From: CBDFLD01 sp965249005 | GTDB lineage: Bacteria > Acidobacteriota > UBA6911 | Direction: 5' to 3' | Assembly: GCA_965249005.1 (NCBI GenBank) | Contig: CBDFLD010000016.1 | Coordinates: forward strand, 124,001-188,000 | DNA: 64,000 nt | Shown: in pieces, positions 35,093 to 44,700 of the stretch | Position numbering within the stretch: position 1 is the first letter of the stretch | How the letters are laid out: each line of letters begins with the position of its first letter | Notes under the pieces: model-generated | Told to the model about the DNA's origin: nothing | Database searches by the model: none | Seen by the model: only the letters and a program-made list of their open reading frames with translations | Made by a program: the position numbers and the translations under genes

Positions 35093-35197
35093 GTTTCTCG
35101 ACCCGACGGTGATCGACGATGCAACCAGCAGTGAGAATAGAGTCCCCATCAACGAATATCAAACAGAATTGCTCCGGGCCGCAGCCCGGCGCGTTAT

Positions 35198-35318
35198 GGG
35201 GGACGTCCCCCACGTTTACCGAGTTTTCCTGCGAAGCAATCTAGAAGGTGTCCTGTGCCGGCACATTAGCTTCAGAGGGTGGCCCTCGAAAAAAACCGGG
35301 AAACGTGGGGGACGTCCC
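35198..35318. repeat. REP/MITE-like element with 18-base perfect inverted arms
   Basis: GGGACGTCCCCCACGTTT at 35200-35217 and AAACGTGGGGGACGTCCC at 35301-35318 are exact reverse complements, 83 bases apart. Each contains the palindromic core GGGACGTCCC. The centre is not otherwise repetitive. Such GGGGACGTCCCC-type palindromes resemble REP sequences, but no other copy is visible in the window. The right arm lies within the 3' end of the DUF4015 gene, whose stop codon is between the two arms. Confidence 0.7.
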
Positions 35319-36719
35319 TTTGAGGGCAGCCAATGTGTGTTGATAGTAGTTTCGCGGGTCCCAAAGAAGCCAGCCGCTGGTACCGACCTCGTCGCAAGCC
35401 TGAATCTGCTGCGCGATCTCACGGACGCCAAAAGGTCGGCGATCGAAGGCGTAATCGCGGAAGTTCTGTAGCCACGGTCGCAGTCGTCGCGGGTTGTCCG
35501 CCAACCTATTTTTCGCCTTCTCCAGAGTGCGGAGGATTACCTTGCCTGGATGCACAACAGGATTGCGCAGGCCTGGAAGTCCGAGATGGAACGACGACGG
35601 GTAGATCATCAGGGAAAGGTAGTCCACTGATTCCGCGACCCTCTCGAGACGTTGTCCAATACTCGTATCATCGTGGTTCCAGGCAACATACCCAAAAACA
35701 TCAGCGGACAAGTACACGTTGTAAGGAAGAAGTCGCTCCCGAGCGGCTCCGAGGAATCCAGTGATAGCTTCGACCCGGTTGGCCATCGTGTTCGGGCGTG
35801 CGTATCGGACGTTTGCGATCTTCCCATCCGTCGGAAAGCGTACGTAGTCGAACTGGATCTCATCGAAGCCCGCCTTGGCCGCTTCTTCCGCAATGTCAAT
35901 ATTGTATTTCCACACCTCCTTGCGGAATGGATCCGTCCAAGCGAGCCGTTCCTTATCGATCCATGGGCGCTGGCTCTTCGCGTCGATCAAGGCCCAGCCG
36001 GGTCTTCCCTTTGCCAGGAGATCGTCTTTGAATACGACGATCCGTGCGATCACATAGATGTTTCGGCCGTGAAGCTGTTGCAACAACTCCCGGACATTGC
36101 CTATCGTCGGGCGCGCGTGAGCCCCGACGGCGCGCGCCAAGTCAATGGGATACTCTGAGCTCAACCATCCTCTGTCTCCCTTGACGTCCACAACGAGCGC
36201 GTTGGCGGAAGTCTCCTCGATCAGGTTCAGTGCATTCGATCTAAGCAGTTTCGAGCTGATCCCAAAATGCGAGAGGTAGAGTCCCTTGGCATCGAAGCGA
36301 TCGAGCGTGATCTCGGTCCCGGACGACAAGGAAGCAGCCACTGCCCTCCTTCGGTAGCCCGGAGCCTTCACGAGTAGAAGTGGGGCCACGGCCTCTGGAA
36401 CCTGGGTAGCATCGGGTTCGATTCTAAACCGGCCGTCACTATCGGAGCGTACGCTTTGGCCTTCGAAGAAGATAGCAGCACCGGAAACCGGCAACCCGCT
36501 ACGAGAGTCACGCACCAAACCGTGCCATCCGCGGGATCCCGGAGGCTCGGCTGGAGCCAATGAGTGGGAAGAGTAGACAAGGCTGGGTAAATCTTGCTGC
36601 GGATCCCCGGAATGAGCGGCGACCAGAGCGACCAGGGTCACCAGAAGAGCAAGCGACACGATTCGCCGTAGCAATAGGTCGCCCACCTGAACGATCAAAC
36701 GAGATGGTGAGTGGCGCAT
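35241..36719 (-). CDS. Exported DUF4015 glycoside-hydrolase-like TIM-barrel protein with N-terminal carboxypeptidase-regulatory-like domain
   Basis: 492 residues from the ATG at 36717-36719, giving a signal segment (LLLRRIVSLALLVTLVALVAAHSG). Residues about 60-150 fit a carboxypeptidase regulatory-like beta fold (GWHGLVRDSRSGLPVSGAAI, SDSDGRFRIEP). Residues about 155-460 are the DUF4015 barrel: KGLYLSHFGISS, TSANALVVDVKGDRGWL, VIARIVVFKDDLLA and FDEIQFDYVRFPTDGKI, related to GH13/GH114-type fold families. The last 20 residues, after YYQHTLAAL, are encoded by a REP-like element and end in its centre, so the natural C terminus may have been lost. Activity not shown; polysaccharide binding or cleavage is inferred. 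Confidence 0.82.
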   Translation of the reverse strand: MRHSPSRLIVQVGDLLLRRIVSLALLVTLVALVAAHSGDPQQDLPSLVYSSHSLAPAEPPGSRGWHGLVRDSRSGLPVSGAAIFFEGQSVRSDSDGRFRIEPDATQVPEAVAPLLLVKAPGYRRRAVAASLSSGTEITLDRFDAKGLYLSHFGISSKLLRSNALNLIEETSANALVVDVKGDRGWLSSEYPIDLARAVGAHARPTIGNVRELLQQLHGRNIYVIARIVVFKDDLLAKGRPGWALIDAKSQRPWIDKERLAWTDPFRKEVWKYNIDIAEEAAKAGFDEIQFDYVRFPTDGKIANVRYARPNTMANRVEAITGFLGAARERLLPYNVYLSADVFGYVAWNHDDTSIGQRLERVAESVDYLSLMIYPSSFHLGLPGLRNPVVHPGKVILRTLEKAKNRLADNPRRLRPWLQNFRDYAFDRRPFGVREIAQQIQACDEVGTSGWLLWDPRNYYQHTLAALKGTSPTFPGFFRGPPSEANVPAQDTF

Positions 36720-36939
36720 CGAACTCCACGGAGGGAATTTGTCCTTGCCTATCAAGCTTATCGGCCGAAATCCCCTTCCGAATACCCCCAGTCCGGACGA
36801 AACCCACCGATCTTCCTCCTCTGTCGCGATGGCAATGATCTTGCACGTAAATCTCAGGGGATCACGATGCCGTCCAGAGTCTGCGGTATCCAAAGGCTCA
36901 TGGCGCGCAAACGGTCCCCTCCTGGAAAGGGGGCAAGCG

Positions 36940-37330
36940 ATGCGACACCCATGTCTATTTCTTGCAACAGTGTTGCTTACGGCAACGGCGGCTTGTACTC
37001 CCGGTCACAAGTCCTCCGCCGGTTTCGCCTGCCGGATGGAGATCCGGATGCTGGACGCCAGGTTTTTCTGGACATGAAATTGCTATGCCTGTCATGAAGC
37101 CACGGCCCACACCTACCGACAACGGTAGCTCAACCGCCCGTCCCCGTCGTCCTCGGAGGGGAGATTCCACGAACCGGTGGTGAACTCGTGACCGTCATCA
37201 CGAATCCATGCCACAGGTTGACTCCGAGACTTGCCAAGCATTGGAAGCGGCGGGGCTTCCCGCGAGTTTCATGGCTGACCGTCACATTGTTACCGGAATC
37301 CTCCTACCCGTCGCGGTACTGGCCTCCGAT
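36940..37330 (+). pseudogene. Decayed exported c-type cytochrome (several frameshifts)
   Basis: A start at 36940, with AAAGGGGG upstream, gives a lipoprotein-like signal MRHPCLFLATVLLTATAAC. Then homologous parts lie in alternating frames: DGDPDAGRQVFLDMK in frame 0 (from 37020), CYACHE at 37081-37098 in frame 1, and LPTTVAQPPVPVVLGGEIP with GGELVTVITNPCHRLTP in frame 0 (from 37104). One extra T before the CYACH codons and a lost base after them would join them as ...LDMKCYACHE...GPHLPTTVAQ..., a normal haem-binding cytochrome c. Further out ALEAAGLP and MADRHIVT are in frame 2. At least three indels show decay, or repeated sequence errors. Confidence 0.65.
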
Positions 37331-37360
37331 GACCGAGACCATGACTTCCAGCCGCGTTCT

Positions 37361-38200
37361 TCATCCGCCTTTCCCCGCTACCCACGGACCCTGACCGCCT
37401 CTCTCTACGATCGATCGAAGTTGTTCCAGCAACTGACCAACTTCGGCGCAGCTTCGCACCCCATACCGCGCCCACGTGTTTCTCTGTCCGTTGTGCACCA
37501 CGAAACCGATTCCATGCTGCTTCAACACTTTGAACGCGTCTTCGTCGGTGACGTCGTCTCCCACGTACACGGCACATACATCACGAGGGTTCTCGTGTAT
37601 AGCATCGAGAAGCCACAAAACCGCCCTTCCCTTGTGCCACTCGACGTCAGGCTGGAAGTCGTACACCTTCTTGCCATTGCTAACTCGAAGCCGGCCATGC
37701 TGTGCAGCGACCTCCTTTACCGCCGCAATCAGGAAGCCGACCTGATCGGATGGCACGTTTCGGTAATGCACCGAGATCGAAAACCTCTTGTGTTCGACGA
37801 CTGCCCCCTCGACATCCGCGAGTCGGCGATGTAACTCACTCTCCGTTTCTTGCAAATCCTCCTGAAAAGCAGTTCCATGCTCATACCAGATCGGGTGCAC
37901 GGCTGGACCTTCGATCTCGAAACCATGACTCCCTGCATAGTAGACCTCCTGCAATCCCACCAGCTTTTTCACATCCTGCAGATCCCGACCGCTGATAATG
38001 GCGACGGGGCAAGACCTCGCCAATCCGCGAACCGACGCGCGCATTCGGTCCGACAGCGTCGCCAGCTCTGGTCGGCTGACGATCGGGGTCAGCGTGCCGT
38101 CGTAGTCTAGGAAAACAGCAATTCTTCTAGATCCTACCTCGCGCTCCACCCGATCTATATGTTCGAGACCCAGTGGCAAGTCACCAATGGTATGTGTCAT
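37361..38200 (-). CDS. otsB: Trehalose-6-phosphate phosphatase
   Basis: 279 residues from the ATG at 38198-38200 (MTHTIGDLPLGLEH); a longer reading to 38281 exists without conserved sequence. A HAD phosphatase with nucleophile Asp32 and Asp34 in VFLDYDGTLTP, motif II Ser in AIISGRDL, and motif IV in YVGDDVTDEDAF. It removes the phosphate from trehalose-6-phosphate to give trehalose, an osmoprotectant. The partner synthase otsA is not in the window; upstream there is an IS6 element, which may have disrupted an earlier arrangement. The C-terminal residues SIVERGGQGPWV are unremarkable. Confidence 0.93.
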   Translation of the reverse strand: MTHTIGDLPLGLEHIDRVEREVGSRRIAVFLDYDGTLTPIVSRPELATLSDRMRASVRGLARSCPVAIISGRDLQDVKKLVGLQEVYYAGSHGFEIEGPAVHPIWYEHGTAFQEDLQETESELHRRLADVEGAVVEHKRFSISVHYRNVPSDQVGFLIAAVKEVAAQHGRLRVSNGKKVYDFQPDVEWHKGRAVLWLLDAIHENPRDVCAVYVGDDVTDEDAFKVLKQHGIGFVVHNGQRNTWARYGVRSCAEVGQLLEQLRSIVERGGQGPWVAGKGG

Positions 38201-38477
38201 CAGTTTCTCCAAACGGAACCTCGCGAACCTGTCCTTTCGGTTCAGAAGATTTACCCTACCAAGCCGGTCCATGCTTATCAATCAGGGTGCTCCAAGATAC
38301 CGCCCCTTTTACCAGCTCGCGGTCACTCGATGCGCGTCAGCCACAGCCGTGCGATGCCCCACCGGATGACCGACCACCCTCCCGATTCGTGTGTGCCATT
38401 TTTAAGGTCCGAATCGGTGGCTGGAGCTGTGACGAATGAACGAATTCCGATGATCGACTCTAACAATCTCAACGACC

Positions 38478-39273
38478 GGCTTTGTCAAGTTAAGCACATA
38501 CGGTCACAATTGAGCCATGAGAACCAGTTACCGAGGCCATCGCTTTCCGCCCGAAATCATCAGTCATGCCGTCTGGCTGTATCACCGGTTCACCCTGAGC
38601 TTTCGCGATGTTGAAGATCTGCTCGCCGAACGTGGCATCACAGTCTCCTACGAGACAATCCGGTTCTGGTGTCTAAAGTTCGGGCCTGAATATGCCCGAA
38701 AACTCCGACGAAAACAGGGGCGAGGCGGTGACATCTGGCACGTTGACGAGGTCTTTGTGAAGATCCAGGGAAGGCAGCTTTACCTTTGGCGAGCCGTCGA
38801 TCAGGACGGAGACGTGATCGATATCCTGGTCACGAAGCGAAGGAACAAACATACCGCTAAGCGTTTCTTTCGCAGGGCCTTGAAGCATCAAGGCAAACCG
38901 CCCTGGCAACTCCTAACCGACAAGCTAAAGAGCTATCCAGCAGCCCATCGCGAGGTCTTCCCTTCCGTCCTGCACCGAACCGGCCAATACGAAAACAACC
39001 GGGCCGAGGTCTCACATCAACACACGCGTGAACAGGAGCGGCAAATGCGGCGGTTCAAATCAATGGCACAGGCTCAGCGTTTTCTCTCCGTCCATGGTCA
39101 AGTTCAGAATCTATTCCGAGTCGGTCGGCATCATCTCAAGGCCGCCCATCATCGACTACTACGAGACAGAGCTTGCGCCTACTGGAGAGAGGCGACTTGT
39201 GCTTACTGAGAAGAGGCAATCTGGGGATCTTTCTGTCTTGCAATCGCTTGATCTCGCTTAACTTGACAAAGCC
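38478..39273. mobile_element. IS6-family insertion sequence (796 bp), no target-site duplication
   Basis: Perfect 17-base terminal inverted repeats: GGCTTTGTCAAGTTAAG at 38478-38494 and its complement at 39257-39273. One transposase gene fills it. The eight flanking bases are CAACGACC on the left and CTCGTGAC on the right, so there is no target duplication, as expected after IS6-type replicative rearrangement or deletion rather than simple insertion. The right end abuts a truncated sulfatase. Confidence 0.93.
38517..39209 (+). CDS. IS6-family DDE transposase
   Basis: 230 residues, normal for IS6. The N-terminal HTH part (SYETIRFWCLKFGPEYARKL) is followed by the DDE core: Asp77 in DIWHVDEVFVKI, Asp135 in LLTDKLKSYP, and a glutamate in HTREQERQMRRF (Glu172 or Glu174). 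These transposases make cointegrates and drive deletions or inversions next to the element. The reading is intact with a good ATG at 38517, 39 bases inside the left end. Probably active. Confidence 0.96.
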   Translation: MRTSYRGHRFPPEIISHAVWLYHRFTLSFRDVEDLLAERGITVSYETIRFWCLKFGPEYARKLRRKQGRGGDIWHVDEVFVKIQGRQLYLWRAVDQDGDVIDILVTKRRNKHTAKRFFRRALKHQGKPPWQLLTDKLKSYPAAHREVFPSVLHRTGQYENNRAEVSHQHTREQERQMRRFKSMAQAQRFLSVHGQVQNLFRVGRHHLKAAHHRLLRDRACAYWREATCAY

Positions 39274-40019
39274 CTCGTGACCACAACAAGAGTGTTCTCC
39301 AGCAAACCGGCACGCTCCAGCGCGTCGATCGCCCGCATCACCATTTGATCGAACTTTTCGATGGCGACGTAGTAGTCCAGCATGTCGCCCCGGACAATGG
39401 GTCGATCAGGCAAGTGAAGCGGCACCCGAGCCCGCTCGGGGCTCTTTCCGGAGTTCAAACCGGATCCCGGAGGATACGGCCGGTGCGGATAGTGACTGCC
39501 CAGCCAGTAACAGAAGGCGCTTTCATCCGGCAATTGATCCAGAAAGGTCTGGAAGTCGCGAAATCGGGGACCGGCAGGATTGCCGTGCCTGCCTCCTGGC
39601 TCCGCCCGACCGGGTGCCCATCCTTTTCCGCTGTGGCCAACAACGTAACCCGCTCGCTCGAGAATCTCCGGGTATACCTCGAACTTGGCACGGAGGGTGC
39701 TGTGAAGATTGCCTGCCTCCTCCAAGCGCCACATATGCTGGCCGGTCAGTATGGAGCTTCTGGAAGGAGTGCAGGAAGGCGCATCGACGAAGGCATGGGT
39801 AAACAGGACCCCGCTGCGGGCAATCCGGTCGAACGCGGGCGTCTGGACCACCGGATCTCCGCCAACTCCCACGTGAGGCCAGGACTCATCGTCCGAGATG
39901 CAGAAGAGGATATTGGGGCGCTCGTTCGCTGGAGCCACCACGGCGTTCGCGGGGGAGCACGCATGAAGGGCCAGATGGACCAGAAGAATCCGCACGGGGG
40001 AAATAGGCATGGGAGGCAT
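39274..40019 (-). pseudogene. Sulfatase truncated by the IS6 element
   Basis: The N-terminal 248 residues of a secreted sulfatase. It has a signal sequence (VRILLVHLALHACSPANA), metal-site start RPNILFCISDDES, and the formylglycine motif SCTPSRSSILTG with Cys83. Reading stops at the IS6 boundary after LENTLVVVT, so the conserved SDNGG-type metal site and the whole C-terminal domain are missing. The frame runs on into the IS for 5 codons to a stop. No matching 3' half is on the other side of the IS within the window, which fits an IS-mediated deletion. The AT-rich sequence TATAAT on the minus strand at about 40092-40087 may be its -10. Confidence 0.85.
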
Positions 40020-40147
40020 CTTAAGAGCGAGCCAAAAAAGCTGTCAAGATCTCCCGAACATTCCACGGTTCAAATATTGATTCCATTATACTTTTGCTGA
40101 AATGAAACGTGGCCTGCGGCGTAGTTCCCAGTGCGTGGTATGTTAGT

Positions 40148-40207
40148 CCGCATGGACCATTCGTCCATGTTTTGGTGCCGCATGGACCATTCGTCCATGT
40201 TTTGGTG
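40148..40207. promoter_or_regulatory. Two tandem 30-base repeats, each with a dyad (operator candidate)
   Basis: The 30-base unit beginning CCGCATGGACCATTCGTCC occurs at 40148-40177 and, identical, at 40178-40207. Each carries CATGGAC-CATTC-GTCCATG, a perfect 7-base dyad with a 5-base spacer (40151-40169 and 40181-40199). The repeats end 40 bases before the RND operon start codon. A TetR- or MarR-type repressor could bind here, but no such gene is adjacent. A duplicated unit with no spacer diversity argues against CRISPR. Confidence 0.6.
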
Positions 40208-40247
40208 CTCAAACTAGGCTGGAAATCGCTTGAAGGTGGTTAATTCT

Positions 40248-41774
40248 ATGAGGCATCCAAATCCCTTTTGGGGGCACTCCGGGAGGCGCTGTGCACGATT
40301 GCTCGTGATGGCCGGCCTGTTTGCGCTCGTGGCTTGTGGCGACAGCGACGATTCGGATACGGGTGGGTTCCCGTGGGGGAACAGACCAGGGGGCGGCCCG
40401 GGCAGAGCTAACTTCGAAGAGGAGCAAGCGGTGAGCGTGAAGGCCTTTCGTGCTCACAAGCGCGACATCTCGACCTATATCATTTCCAATACCACGCTCG
40501 AGTCCGTGCGCAAGGTGACCGTATTCGCCAAGCTGGATGCTCTCGTGAACGCAATCTTGGTGGAAGAAGGGGGGCGGGTTCAGCAAAACGACGTTCTTGC
40601 CGAACTGGATGATCTCGAAATCCGCAACGAGCATTTACAGGCCAAGATCGCTGTCGATCAATCCGAGCTGAGCCAGCAACAGGCAGAGGTGAAGGCCATG
40701 CAGTCGGCCGCCAATGACGCACGCGCCAAGAGTCTTTTCGAGCAAGAACTCATCAGTCAGGAAGAACTGGATCAAGCAGTACTGACATCTCGCACGGACG
40801 ATCTGGCAAGCAAGGTCTCCAGGCAGCAGCGGGAGTCGGCAAAAGCTCGACTCGAGGCGGCCGAAATACAGCTCGCCTACACGAAGGTTCGTTCTCCCAT
40901 CTCCGGTGTTGTAACCGAGCGTCTGATCGAGGTCGGAGACCGGGTCAAGCTCAATCAAGAGGTCTTCTCGGTGGAGGACTTTTCGCCGCTCTGGGCCAGG
41001 ATCTTCGTCCCGGAAAGAAACCTGCCGGAACTGAAACTGGGACAGGTCGCCCGTCTCAAAGTCGAGACCTTCCCCGACCGTGACTTTGTAGGTGTGATCA
41101 AGATGATCAATCCGACCGTGGATCCGGATTCCGGTACCATCAAGGTCACGCTGGAAATCAGGCGCGGGCTCAATCTATTGCGCCCCGGAATGTTCGGAAC
41201 GAGTCACATTGCGACCGAAACGCACGCTGGCGCCGTCGTTATTCCGAAGAAGGCGGTCCTCAGAGAACGCGATGAGAATCGAGTCTTCGTGGTCAGAGAA
41301 GACGAGACAGCGGAAAAAAGGGTCGTCAAGCTCGGGTTCGCGGAAGAAGAGTGGGTCGAGATCCTCGAGGGAGTCGCAGAAGGGGACGCCGTTGTAACCG
41401 TCGGTTATGAGGGGCTCGATAGCGATTATGCGGTGAACATCCTGGGATGGGAAGGCGATCAGCCGCCACCTGGCATGGCCAGTGATACTGCAGAACCGGC
41501 GTCCGGTGCCCCGGCGGCACAGTCCAGCCAGGCGTCTCCTCCAAGAGTTGCTGCAGCGGATCGCGGGCAGAGGCAACGCCGGGCGGGCGCGGCCCCCCGG
41601 GGAGGCTTTGATCCGGAGCGGGCCATGCAGTTTCTGATGCGCAATCCTGAAGCCAAGAAGGAGTACGACGCCAGGGTCGAGAAGGACCCCGAGCTCGCGA
41701 CGAACCCGGAAAAGCGAAGGGAGCTCATCGTGGAACTGCTGACAAAATTCGGTCGACGGAGGGGCCGGCAGTGA
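40248..41774 (+). CDS. RND efflux periplasmic adaptor lipoprotein (HlyD/AcrA family)
   Basis: 508 residues from the ATG at 40248. The signal ends in the lipobox LVAC (Cys30), so the mature protein is lipid-anchored. The biotinyl-lipoyl hairpin, alpha-helical coiled-coil (SELSQQQAEVKAMQSAANDA and following) and beta-barrel domain (VKLNQEVFSVEDFSPLWARI) are in AcrA order. After about residue 405 comes an unusual tail: a low-complexity Ala/Ser/Pro stretch and then charged helices (ERAMQFLMRNPEAKKEYDAR, ending LLTKFGRRRGRQ). It shares a 4-base overlap with the first pump gene, so a three-gene operon is clear. Confidence 0.93.
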   Translation: MRHPNPFWGHSGRRCARLLVMAGLFALVACGDSDDSDTGGFPWGNRPGGGPGRANFEEEQAVSVKAFRAHKRDISTYIISNTTLESVRKVTVFAKLDALVNAILVEEGGRVQQNDVLAELDDLEIRNEHLQAKIAVDQSELSQQQAEVKAMQSAANDARAKSLFEQELISQEELDQAVLTSRTDDLASKVSRQQRESAKARLEAAEIQLAYTKVRSPISGVVTERLIEVGDRVKLNQEVFSVEDFSPLWARIFVPERNLPELKLGQVARLKVETFPDRDFVGVIKMINPTVDPDSGTIKVTLEIRRGLNLLRPGMFGTSHIATETHAGAVVIPKKAVLRERDENRVFVVREDETAEKRVVKLGFAEEEWVEILEGVAEGDAVVTVGYEGLDSDYAVNILGWEGDQPPPGMASDTAEPASGAPAAQSSQASPPRVAAADRGQRQRRAGAAPRGGFDPERAMQFLMRNPEAKKEYDARVEKDPELATNPEKRRELIVELLTKFGRRRGRQ

Positions 41775-44700
41775 AGATTGTCGAGTTTTCCATCCGGCGT
41801 CCGGTAACGGTGACGATGACCTTTGTCGCCATCACTGTATTCGGCGTAGTGGCCTATGAACGCCTGGCCGTGAATCTCCTGCCTGAGATTTCCTATCCCA
41901 CGCTCACTATTCGCACGCGGTATGAGGGCGCCGCACCGGGCGAAATGGAAAATCTGATCAGCAAGCCGGTCGAAAACGCGGTCGGAGTCGTCAACAACGT
42001 GATCCGCGTCAGTTCGGTTTCCAAGCCGGAAGTATCCGATGTCGTCATCGAGTTCAGCTGGAAGACCAACATGGACTTCGCGGCGCTCGAGGTTCGCGAG
42101 AAACTGGACGTCCTGAACCTGCCCCTGGAAGCGGACAAGCCGATATTGCTTCGATATGATCCCTCCACCGATCCCATCATGAGAGTCAGCGTTTCGGGCT
42201 CCGCCAGCCTGGCGTCTCTCCGTTACTTCACCGAGGAATTTGTCAAACCCGAGGTGGAGAGTCTTGGCGGTGTTGCCGCCGTCCGCGTGTCCGGCGGGCT
42301 CGAAGAAGAGATTCACGTGGAGTTGGATGAGAACCGCCTGGCTCCACTAGGGCTTTCCATTCAAGAGGTCACCAACCGGATGGCCCAGGAGAATGTCAAT
42401 CGAACCGGCGGAACGCTCAAGGAAGGTCAGGGCCGGTACCTTGTCCGAACTCTCAATGAATTCAAGACCGTCGAGGAGATCAACGATGTCGTGGTGGGAC
42501 TCCGCAACGGGGTGCCGGTTCGACTCGCGGACGTTGGAAGGGCATACGCCGGTTTCAAGGAGCGTCAGATCATTACCCGGATCAACGGTGACGAGTGCGT
42601 CGAGATTGCGGTGTTCAAGGCCGCAGATGCCAACACCGTCTCGGTCGCGGGGGAGGTTCGTCTTGGATTGGACGAGCTGGAGTCCGAGTACGCGGGCAAA
42701 CGGGACCCGCTTCAGTTCGAAGTGGTCTTCGATCAATCCCGTTTCATCAAGAACTCCATTGACGAAGTCTTGACCACGGCCGTGATCGGCGGCGTGCTCG
42801 CAATCGTCATCTTGTTTTTGTTCTTGCGCAGCGTGAAGAGCACGGCAATCATCGGCCTCTCGATCCCGATCTCCATCGTGGCCACATTCTTTCTGATGTA
42901 CTCCTTCAATATTTCTTTGAACATCATGTCGCTCAGCGGGCTGGCACTCGGAATCGGAATGCTGGTCGACAACTCGATCGTAGTACTGGAATCGATCTTC
43001 CGCTACTCCAAGGCGGGACATGGACCGCGAAAGGCCGCCAACCTGGGAGCCAGTGAAGTCGGAAGCGCGGTGGTCGCCAGCACCATGACGACGATCTGTG
43101 TTTTTGCTCCCATCGTTTTCGTGGAAGGAATCGCCGGACAGCTGTTTGCAGATCAGGCGCTGACCGTGACCTTTTCACTCATAGCATCTCTGGTCGTTGC
43201 CATCATGCTCATTCCGATGCTTTCGAGCTTGGGTGACGAACGGCACACCAAGCGCCCCGAGGGAGAAGCCGAAGCTCGCATGGGCCTGCTCAAACGGTGG
43301 TATCTTGGCTTTCTTGCCCTTGCCCTGCGTCAACGGTTGCTGGCGCTTGCTGCGGCCGTATTGCTCTTTGTCGGCTCCCTCACTTTGTTTCGTAATCTGG
43401 GATCTGAGCTGATACCGGAGATCAGTCAGGGAGAGTTCTTCGTAGATCTGCAACTGTCTCCCGGGACTCCTCTGGAGGAGACTTCCGACAGGCTCCTGGA
43501 AGTCGAAGACGTCGTTGGCAAACAGGCGGGCGTCCGACAGTTTTACACCATCGTGGGATCGGGGAACCAAAGTGGCGTGTCCGCGATCGAGGAACGGGAA
43601 TACATCGGGCAGCTTCACGTGAGGCTCGAGGACGGAATCTTGCACGAGCAGGAGGACCTCGTGATGGACCAACTGCGCGCCAATCTGCGTCTCATTCCTG
43701 GAGTCGACTATGATTTTTCCCGCCCGACCTTCTTCAGCTTCAAGACACCCGTGGAGATCATTCTACAGGCCTACAATTTGAAGGCGCTGAAAACGCATTC
43801 CGAGCGATTCAAGGAGTATCTCGATCGGATCCCGGGATTGCGCGATCTCAAGTCGAGCACCGAAGGAGGGAATCCGGAGATCCAGATTCGATTCGACCGG
43901 CGCAAGTTGACCAACTACGGGTTCACGATCAATGAGGCGGCATCCATAATCCGGAACAAAGTTCATGGAGAGGTGCCGACGGAGTTCACCGAGCGGGACC
44001 GCAAGATAGACATTCGGGTACGCGTCCTGGAAGAAGACCGTCGCTCGGTCAACGAACTCTCAAACCTGGGTTTGGACGCGCCCAACGGAAACCTGATTCT
44101 TTTGTCCTCCGTGGCAGATATTTCGGTGGAAGAAGGCCCTACCGAAATCCGTCGGATAGGGCCCGAGCGCGCCGCCGTGATCACGGGGAACATCATCGGA
44201 AGAGACCTTCAGGGCGTGGTGGCCGATATCCAGAACGCGTTGGATGCCTATCGTTTTCCGGGCGACTTCATTGCCGATATTGGAGGGCAAAGCGAGGAGC
44301 GAAGCGTGGCTTTCGAAAGTATGCAGTTCGCCATCCTCCTGTCGGTTTTTCTCGTCTATCTGGTAATGGCCTCGCAGTTTGAATCTTTTGTCCAGCCCTT
44401 CGTCATCATGTTTTCCATTCCCTTTGCCCTCATTGGTGTGGCGCTGGCGTTGGCGTTCTCCGGTCAAGTGATCAATGTGGTCGTGCTCATCGGAGGGGTT
44501 GTGCTGGCAGGAATCGTGGTCAACAACTCGATCGTCCTGCTCGACTACACCAACCAGCTCAGACGGCAGGGGCAAACCAAGTTCGAAGCCATCCAGCAGG
44601 CATGCGGCGTACGGTTGCGGCCCATTCTCATGACGACCAGCACGACAATTCTGGGGCTGCTCCCGATGCTGCTGCTGCAGGGCGAAGGATCGGAGCTGCG

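Noticed and set aside
40148..40207. Two 30-base repeats considered as a CRISPR remnant
   Set aside because: They are contiguous with no spacers, only two copies, and contain an operator-type dyad; no cas genes are in the window.
40021..40212. 63-codon minus-strand reading through the tandem repeats
   Set aside because: Its TKTWTNGPCG repeat is only a translation of the operator duplication; no start context or family.
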